Below are positions 59,195 to 64,000 of a stretch of 64,000 nucleotides of DNA, piece after piece. The translations under genes were made by a program, and so were the position numbers. Origin of the DNA: Streptomyces sp. NBC_00258. Its GTDB lineage: Bacteria; Actinomycetota; Actinomycetes; Streptomycetales; Streptomycetaceae. How positions within the stretch are numbered: position 1 is the stretch's first letter; each line of letters opens with the position of its first letter. The DNA lies in the NCBI RefSeq assembly GCF_036182465.1, contig NZ_CP108081.1, forward strand, positions 3,348,001 to 3,412,000, read 5' to 3'. Under the pieces are notes generated by a model that saw only the letters and a list, made by a program, of their open reading frames with translations, searched no databases and was not told the origin of the DNA.

Positions 59195-60409
59195 TCACAT
59201 GCTGACGAAATGCTCCCGCAGCAGCGCCTCGACCGCCGAAAGGTCCTGCGCGGACAGGGCGTCCAGAAGGGCAAGATGCTGTGCCGCGTCCGCCATCAGT
59301 TCGAGGCGGGCGCGAGCGGTCGGGCTTCCGCCGAGGGGCCACTGCGCCCGCCGGTGAAGGTCGTCCGCGATGCGTACGAGCTGCTCGTTGCCCGCGAGGG
59401 CGAGGAGCGCCCGGTGGAAGGCACGGTCGGCCTCGGCGTACGTCGCCCGGCAGCCGACGGCCGCCGCCCTGGCCGTCTCCTCCGCGAGGGGGCGCAGGTC
59501 CTCCCAGTCGTCGGCAGGCAGGGTGCGGGCCAGGCGCAGCATCACGGGCGCCTCGATCAGCCCGCGGATCTCGGCGAGTTCGGCCAGCTCCCGGGCGCCG
59601 CGCTCGACGACGCGGAAGCCCCGGTTCGGTACGACCTCCACGGCGCCCTCGACGGCGAGTTGCTGCATCGCCTCGCGTACGGGCGTCGCCGAGACACCGA
59701 AGCTCTCGCCGAGCGCGGGGGCCGAGTAGACCTCACCGGGGGCGAGTTCGCCGGCCACGAGGGCGGCCCGCAGCGCGTCGAGGATCTGGCCGCGGACGGA
59801 GGCTCGCTGGATCGCGGGGCGGGGGGACGCGGACGGGGCCGGATGCGCGGAAGACGTACGGGCGGCGGGGACTCCCCGCGAGCCGGCTGTGTCGCGTACA
59901 CCGGAACCGCCGGGCCCCGCGGGTGCGCTCGGCGCTCCGAGCCCTCCGCGTGTGCCGGGCGCGCCGGGGTTTCCGGGTCCCCCGAAGCCACCGGAAGCCG
60001 CGGGGGCTCCGGAGGTCCCGTGGCGCCACGGGTCTCCGAAGGTCTCCGAGGTGCCCGGACGGCCGGAAGCGGCCGTCGAGGCCCGGCGTGCACCGGTTCC
60101 CGGAGCGTCCGCCGAGGCCGGGAGCCCCTCCCGCGTCACCCTCGGCTGTGGAATCGGCGTCTCGCTGTGCGTGTGCTCCCCGCGGGCGGTGTGCTCGGCG
60201 GGAGCGGCGGCGGGAGCCGGGGCCGGGGTGCCGGGTGCGGCGGCGTCCCGGGGTGCGTCTTCGCGGAACGCCCGGCCCGCCGTGCGCTCCCTGCCTTCAC
60301 CCGCGGCCCGGGCCTGCTGCTGGGGTACCCGAGGCGCCTGCGTGCCGGGGGTGGTCTCCGAAGGGTCCCCTGCGGAGCCGTACGCCTCGCGCGAATCGGC
60401 CTTCTCCAC
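59195..60409 (-). CDS. GntR-family regulator (FCD type) with long disordered N-terminus
   Basis: The C-terminal 205 residues are a normal FadR-like regulator: winged helix RGQILDALRAALVAGELAPGEVYSAPALGESFGVSATPVREAMQQLAVEGAVEVVPNRGFRVVE, then an FCD domain (FHRALLALAGNEQLVRIADDLHRR, ending LLREHFVSM). The first 195 or so residues are Ala/Gly/Pro/Ser-rich with no predicted fold, rich in GxPGxxG-like runs. Family members usually start within 15 residues of the winged helix. The long tail is either real or an upstream extension; an internal start such as near 59835 would give a normal protein. It is divergent from the FhuF-like gene. Confidence 0.85.
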   Translation of the reverse strand: MEKADSREAYGSAGDPSETTPGTQAPRVPQQQARAAGEGRERTAGRAFREDAPRDAAAPGTPAPAPAAAPAEHTARGEHTHSETPIPQPRVTREGLPASADAPGTGARRASTAASGRPGTSETFGDPWRHGTSGAPAASGGFGGPGNPGAPGTRGGLGAPSAPAGPGGSGVRDTAGSRGVPAARTSSAHPAPSASPRPAIQRASVRGQILDALRAALVAGELAPGEVYSAPALGESFGVSATPVREAMQQLAVEGAVEVVPNRGFRVVERGARELAELAEIRGLIEAPVMLRLARTLPADDWEDLRPLAEETARAAAVGCRATYAEADRAFHRALLALAGNEQLVRIADDLHRRAQWPLGGSPTARARLELMADAAQHLALLDALSAQDLSAVEALLREHFVSM

Positions 60410-60501
60410 GGGAGCCTCCTCCAGGACGGGCAGTGGTGATGAGTATTTCTGTCGGGGTCCGGAGCGACCCCGACAGAACAGGGTAAACCTCGATCGTATC
60501 G

Positions 60502-60519
60502 GGTAAGGTAAGCCTTACC
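60502..60519 (+). promoter_or_regulatory. iron box (DmdR/IdeR-type) upstream of the FhuF-like gene
   Basis: GGTAAGG (60502-60508) and CCTTACC (60513-60519) form a perfect 7+7 inverted repeat around TAAG. The form and the T/A-rich half sites match DtxR-family iron boxes, which in Streptomyces bind DmdR1. It lies 30 bp upstream of the ATG at 60549. Iron would repress the gene. Confidence 0.8.
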
Positions 60520-60548
60520 TGCAACCGATCACGGAACGGGGTCCTTGC

Positions 60549-61430
60549 ATGTCCGCTCCCGCCCCGGCCGAGACCTCGCCCGGCGCAGACGTACGCCCGG
60601 TCGGCTCGGCCCTCACAGCGGCGTACACGCGGATGACCGAGGCACTCCCGGCCCTGGGCGTCACGGAGCTCGCACCGCACGAACCCGCCCCGACGGGCGA
60701 CGGGTGGATCTCCGTCGCCGGGCTCGCGGCCGGCGGGGCCGACCTGGACGCGTTCCTCGCTTGGGACGACGACCAGGTGCTCACCGACCACGGACGGCGG
60801 GGCCGCCCGGACGTGATCGCCAGTTTCGGCCTGCACCGTTACGCCTGGCCGGCCTGTCTGCTGATCACGGTGCCGTGGTTCCTGCTGCGCCGGGTGCCCC
60901 GCTTTCCCGTGGAGCACGTCACCTTCCAGCGCATGCCCGGCAGCATCGCCGTACGCGTCGGTGAGTTCGCCTGCCTGCCGGACGACCCGGCGGCCGCACT
61001 GCCCGGGGCCCGCGTCGTCCCCGACGAGGAGGCCCTGCGCGCGGAGGTGCGGGCCGCAGTGGCCGAGCACCTGGAACCGGTCCTCGACGGATTCGGCCCC
61101 CGGACCCGACGCCGGGGCCGCGCCCTGTGGGGCATGGCGACGGACGAGGTCGTCGAGAGCCTCTGGTACGTCGCCGGACTCCTGGGCGAGCAGCGGCGCG
61201 CGACGGACGAACTGGAGCGGCTGTTCCCCGGCACGACCCGGCCGTACGTCGGCACGGCCGGCTTCCGCGAGGTGACCGGTTCGAACGGCGAGTGCCTGTC
61301 CACCCGTGACCGGGCGAGCTGCTGCTTCTACTACACCCTCGACGCCGAGGACACCTGCGCCAACTGCCCCCGCAACTCCGAGGCGGTCCGCATCGCGAAG
61401 CTGACGGCGGAGGCCGCCGCGGCGGTCTGA
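60549..61430 (+). CDS. FhuF-like (2Fe-2S) siderophore-iron reductase
   Basis: The 293-residue protein has the characteristic C-terminal cysteine pattern CC-x10-C-x2-C with C258, C259, C270 and C273 (RASCCFYYTLDAEDTCANCP). FhuF binds a 2Fe-2S cluster through this motif and reduces ferric siderophores in the cytosol to free the iron. The N-terminal part (VPWFLLRRVPRFPVEHVTF) is typical of actinobacterial (2Fe-2S)-binding proteins near siderophore genes. The iron box upstream supports an iron-starvation role. It stands alone here. Confidence 0.88.
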   Translation: MSAPAPAETSPGADVRPVGSALTAAYTRMTEALPALGVTELAPHEPAPTGDGWISVAGLAAGGADLDAFLAWDDDQVLTDHGRRGRPDVIASFGLHRYAWPACLLITVPWFLLRRVPRFPVEHVTFQRMPGSIAVRVGEFACLPDDPAAALPGARVVPDEEALRAEVRAAVAEHLEPVLDGFGPRTRRRGRALWGMATDEVVESLWYVAGLLGEQRRATDELERLFPGTTRPYVGTAGFREVTGSNGECLSTRDRASCCFYYTLDAEDTCANCPRNSEAVRIAKLTAEAAAAV

Positions 61431-61586
61431 TCCCGTGGCAACAGGCTGACTCCACGTCACGTAAGATCAACTCGGCACGGAACCAGGCACCTTCACGACG
61501 GCCCGGCCGAGCCCTTTGGTTACAGTCGATTCACAAAATCCTCACTTGCCGCAAGAACTTTCCGTGGAACCACCCGTAAGGGTAAT

Positions 61587-61649
61587 CTAACTCGAACTCA
61601 ACTCCCGCTCCTCAAGCGGCAGTTCGAGGAGAATGCCGTCCTCGCGCAT
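61587..61649 (-). CDS. possible 20-residue peptide
   Basis: A short minus-strand frame from ATG 61649 encodes MREDGILLELPLEERELSSS. A good AAGGGAG site lies 9 nt upstream. The peptide is acidic and amphipathic (ILLELPLEE). It sits in the 326-bp gap between the FhuF-like gene and the DUF2637 gene. No signal sequence or known family is recognised. It may be a real small protein or chance. Confidence 0.35.
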   Translation of the reverse strand: MREDGILLELPLEERELSSS

Positions 61650-61704
61650 ACCCTTGCACTCCCTTGGCGGCCTCTTGCCCCGAAACCCTCTGAGGACGCA
61701 CGGG

Positions 61705-61742
61705 ATTGGGCCACTATGGCGGGCGTTACGCCCTATCCCAAT
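61705..61742. promoter_or_regulatory. nested palindromes before the DUF2637 gene
   Basis: ATTGGG (61705-61710) and CCCAAT (61737-61742) flank an inner hairpin GGGCG-TTA-CGCCC (61721-61733). The block ends 14 bp before the DUF2637 ATG and could be an operator or a mRNA structure near the ribosome site AAGGGA. Confidence 0.4.
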
Positions 61743-61756
61743 GCAAGGGACCCCAG

Positions 61757-62794
61757 ATGAGACTGACCGACATATCGCTGAACTGGCTGCTTCCCGGCGC
61801 CGTGCTGCTCCTGGGCCTGCTGGCGGCGGTTGCGGTGCTCGCGCGTGGCAAGCGCGCCGGGGAGAAAACCCACGCCGACGATTCGTGGGAGCGCACGGAA
61901 GAGCGCCGCAGGCGCAAGGAGGCCGTCTACGGCACCGCCTCCTACGTACTGCTCTTCTGCTGTGCAGCGGTCGCCGCCGCACTCTCCTTCCATGGCCTGG
62001 TCGGCTTCGGCGAGCAGAATCTGAACCTGTCCGGCGGCTGGCAGTACCTGGTGCCGTTCGGCCTGGACGGCGCGGCCATGTTCTGCTCCGTACTCGCGGT
62101 GCGCGAGGCCAGCCACGGTGACGCGGCGCTCGGCTCCCGGATACTCGTGTGGACGTTCGCGGCCGCCGCCGCCTGGTTCAACTGGGTGCACGCCCCCAGG
62201 GGTCTCGGCCACGCGGGCGCCCCGCACTTCTTCGCCGGCATGTCCCTGTCGGCCGCTGTCCTGTTCGACCGCGCGCTGAAGCAGACCCGCCGCGCCGCCC
62301 TGCGCGAGCAGGGCCTGGTGCCCCGGCCGCTGCCGCAGATCCGGATCGTGCGGTGGCTGCGTGCCCCTCGTGAGACGTACGGCGCCTGGTCGCTGATGCT
62401 CCTCGAGAACGTGCGCAGCCTGGACGAGGCCGTCGAGGAAGTGCGCGAGGACAAGCGGGAGAAGGAGCAGAACCGCCTGCGCCGGCGCGACCAGGAGAAG
62501 CTGGACCGTGCCCGCATCAAGGCGATCACCCGCGGCCACCGCGGAATGATCGGACGCGGCGGAGGCCGTCAGGCGGAACTCCAGCCGGCCCCGGCGGCCA
62601 CCCAGGTCGCCGCGGAGCCTGCCATAGCAACGCCGGAACTTCCCGCACGCGCCGCCCGACCCTCGTTGCAGCCCGTCCGCCGAGGCAGTGAGTCCTCGAC
62701 GGTCGATCTCACCGCGGAGGACGACACAATGGCGCTCCCTCGTCTCGACTCCCTTGAGCGCAAGCTGAAGGACCTGGAGCAGCAGTTCGGCTGA
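61757..62794 (+). CDS. DUF2637 membrane protein (SpdB2/transfer-protein-like)
   Basis: The 345-residue protein from ATG 61757 has AAGGGA 6 nt upstream. Four hydrophobic segments occupy the first 180 residues: LLPGAVLLLGLLAAVAVLA, YVLLFCCAAVAAALSFHGLV, LVPFGLDGAAMFCSVLAVRE and ILVWTFAAAAAWFNWVHAP. This is the DUF2637 core, shared with spread (Spd) proteins of Streptomyces conjugative elements. A charged coiled-coil region follows (EAVEEVREDKREKEQNRLRRRDQEKLDRARIKAI), then a Pro/Ala-rich linker and a final helix LDSLERKLKDLEQQFG. Its chromosomal role is unknown. Neighbouring conjugation genes are absent. Confidence 0.8.
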   Translation: MRLTDISLNWLLPGAVLLLGLLAAVAVLARGKRAGEKTHADDSWERTEERRRRKEAVYGTASYVLLFCCAAVAAALSFHGLVGFGEQNLNLSGGWQYLVPFGLDGAAMFCSVLAVREASHGDAALGSRILVWTFAAAAAWFNWVHAPRGLGHAGAPHFFAGMSLSAAVLFDRALKQTRRAALREQGLVPRPLPQIRIVRWLRAPRETYGAWSLMLLENVRSLDEAVEEVREDKREKEQNRLRRRDQEKLDRARIKAITRGHRGMIGRGGGRQAELQPAPAATQVAAEPAIATPELPARAARPSLQPVRRGSESSTVDLTAEDDTMALPRLDSLERKLKDLEQQFG

Positions 62795-62824
62795 TCCGGA
62801 CGGGGCCTTTTCGAGGCCTCAACT

Positions 62825-62865
62825 CTGGACGGGGGCACGGCAGTTCATGCCGCGCCCCCGTCCAG
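62825..62865 (+). terminator. terminator after the DUF2637 gene
   Basis: CTGGACGGGGGC at 62825-62836 pairs with 62854-62865, and an inner CGGCA/TGCCG pair extends the stem around a GTTCA loop. TTTCA follows. It lies 30 bp after the DUF2637 stop. Confidence 0.75.
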
Positions 62866-62971
62866 TTTCATGTCACTGCCCTGTCCGGTGTCAGGTCGCT
62901 GACCGGTCTGGTGTCAGGTCGTTGACCGGTCCGGTGTCATGTCGCTGACTCGTCGAGTGCCAGGTCGCGGC
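62857..62971. repeat. 23-bp tandem repeat, five copies
   Basis: Units at 62857, 62880, 62903, 62926 and 62949 share the core CCGGT(C/-)CGGTGTCAGGTCGCTGA. The middle three are nearly identical; the outer two have diverged. The array runs from the DUF2637 terminator to the stop region of the minus-strand ATPase gene. Confidence 0.7.
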
Positions 62972-62983
62972 CCCGTCCGGGAT

Positions 62984-63484
62984 TCACGCCGCTCCCGCGT
63001 CCAGCTCGAACCACACCACCTTCCCCACCCCATGGACCCGGACGCCCCACGCGTCCGCGAGGGACTGCACCAGGATCAGGCCTCTGCCGTGCGTACCGTC
63101 GTCGGCGTTCGGTACCCGCAGTCTCGGCCTGCGCCCCACGAAGTCCCGTACCTCCACCCGGAGTCCGCGCGGGCCGACGGTGGCTGTCAGCAGCGCGTCG
63201 TGCTCGGTGTGGACGAGGGCATTGGTGACGAGCTCGCTGGTCAGCAACTCCGCTATCTCGGATCGGCCGGGCCGCCCCCAGTGGGCGAGCAGGTCCCGCA
63301 GCGCCCTGCGGACCTGGGGCACCGCCCGGAGGTCGCAGCGCCCGAGCCTGAGCCTGAGTTGTGGAACGCCGTGCTGGTCGGTCGTCCCGTCCGCTGTGTC
63401 CCCCGCCGTCGTGGTCGTCTGTACCGTCTTCGCCGAGAAGGCCCCGGATACAACGGGACCGCCTCCTCGTGCCTGCCTCTTCAT
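62984..63484 (-). CDS. ATP-binding protein, anti-sigma-factor kinase (RsbW/SpoIIAB)-like
   Basis: The 166-residue protein from ATG 63484 is a small GHKL ATPase: N box in LTSELVTNALVHTEHDALL, and the ATP-lid/G2 motif in DDGTHGRGLILVQSLADAWGVRV. Streptomyces encode many of these single-domain proteins, often next to XRE/DUF397 regulators. Some act as anti-sigma switch kinases; most are unassigned. Upstream (63485-64000) I find no convincing gene on either strand; a TTGACG on the minus strand near 63585 might be a -35 for this gene. Confidence 0.85.
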   Translation of the reverse strand: MKRQARGGGPVVSGAFSAKTVQTTTTAGDTADGTTDQHGVPQLRLRLGRCDLRAVPQVRRALRDLLAHWGRPGRSEIAELLTSELVTNALVHTEHDALLTATVGPRGLRVEVRDFVGRRPRLRVPNADDGTHGRGLILVQSLADAWGVRVHGVGKVVWFELDAGAA

Positions 63485-64000
63485 GACCCCCGCCCGCACG
63501 CCGCTGTCGATTCCCCTCCTGCTCGAACACGTTCACGGAATGCATGCCCCGGCCCGGAACACGACACTCATGTCGAATCGTCAACCACCCCTGATACGTC
63601 CACGGATGACCGGTCGCTGTCCAGAAATGCCGCAGGACGAACCACCCGCCCCCAGCCCTCGGAGGAGCCGCCGCGCACGACCGACGATCACGGAGGAGAG
63701 CCGATCGGGGCCCGCCCCGAGACAGTCCGCCGCCCCCTTGCGCGGAGCGGACGCCCGTGCGACAGCCGCTGGAGACCCAGGCGCCCCGGGAGTGGAGGAC
63801 TTCCAGGTGACGGGGCTGCAGTAGGCCGTTCCGGGCGCCCCCGCAAGGGCTCCCCGGCGCCATCCCGTGTGTTCCCCGCGTCCTCGCGGTCCTCACGCGC
63901 GATGAGACAGGCCGGTACGTCCGCCCGCGGGGCCGACGGCCGACCCGGCCGTGCCGCACGCTGTCGCGCCTACGGTCCCGGGTGCCGGGCGACCACCCGC

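Noticed and set aside
61757..62794. Integrated conjugative element
   Set aside because: Only the DUF2637 gene recalls a transfer region; no integrase, Tra translocase, Rep, att repeats or tRNA are visible.
63180..63824. Plus-strand frame opposite the ATPase gene and beyond
   Set aside because: Its first half is antisense to the anti-sigma-like gene and the rest has no family features.

Overview
The window looks like a chromosomal segment of a Streptomyces or close relative. GC is very high, third codon positions are almost all G or C, GTG starts are common, and many neighbouring genes overlap as ATGA, GTGA or TGATG. The gene content also fits: a LAL-type LuxR regulator, a class A beta-lactamase of the Streptomyces type, a secreted trypsin, a PucR/xanthine dehydrogenase locus, sugar ABC transport genes without their own ATPase, and DUF2637 and anti-sigma-type ATPase genes. 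No rRNA, tRNA, CRISPR array, intact transposase, phage module or polyketide/peptide synthase is visible.

Layout, 1-27 kb. A catalase C-terminus (1-140) and a small hypothetical gene are followed by glyoxylate carboligase (gcl) with two operator-like 15-mers upstream. Next come a double zinc-ribbon protein with a decayed Mrr-like domain, a GNAT acetyltransferase, and two coupled AMP-forming acyl-CoA ligases divergent from a LuxR regulator. Then come a large LAL regulator, a secreted trypsin, a LysE-type exporter, an AlkZ-like DNA glycosylase candidate divergent from CorA, and the methylmalonyl-CoA mutase operon mutA-mutB-meaB. A cobalamin riboswitch and metE follow directly, so B12-dependent carbon metabolism sits beside the B12-repressed methionine synthase. 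A DUF4328 membrane protein and a Tat-type beta-lactamase close this part.

Layout, 27-41 kb. This is the most distinctive region. A four-gene catabolic operon (VOC extradiol dioxygenase, FAH-family hydrolase, MhpA-like flavin hydroxylase, acetoacetyl-CoA synthetase-like ligase) is divergent from a TetR regulator, with a matched pair of operator-like sites between them. A 14-TM MFS exporter divergent from a second TetR follows. A DUF2993 gene broken by a frameshift precedes a sulfide/persulfide module: a rhodanese with membrane anchor, a TauE/SafE exporter and a CstB-like metallo-beta-lactamase/rhodanese fusion behind two perfect CsoR/CstR-type palindromes.

Layout, 41-64 kb. An ECF sigma remnant is followed by a sugar ABC operon (binding protein, two permeases, YesL-like protein) divergent from a Gfo/Idh/MocA oxidoreductase with a LacI-type operator between them. 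A decayed P450 and a small foldback element lie next, then SRPBCC, NUDIX and TOPRIM genes. The xanthine dehydrogenase operon (FAD, 2Fe-2S and Mo subunits, NCS2 purine permease, XdhC) is divergent from pucR. The right end holds a TPR-like gene, a GntR/FCD regulator with a very long disordered N-terminus, an FhuF-like iron reductase under an iron box, a DUF2637 membrane protein and an anti-sigma-type ATPase. Purine breakdown ties the two ends together: xanthine dehydrogenase starts the route to allantoin and glyoxylate, and Gcl consumes glyoxylate.
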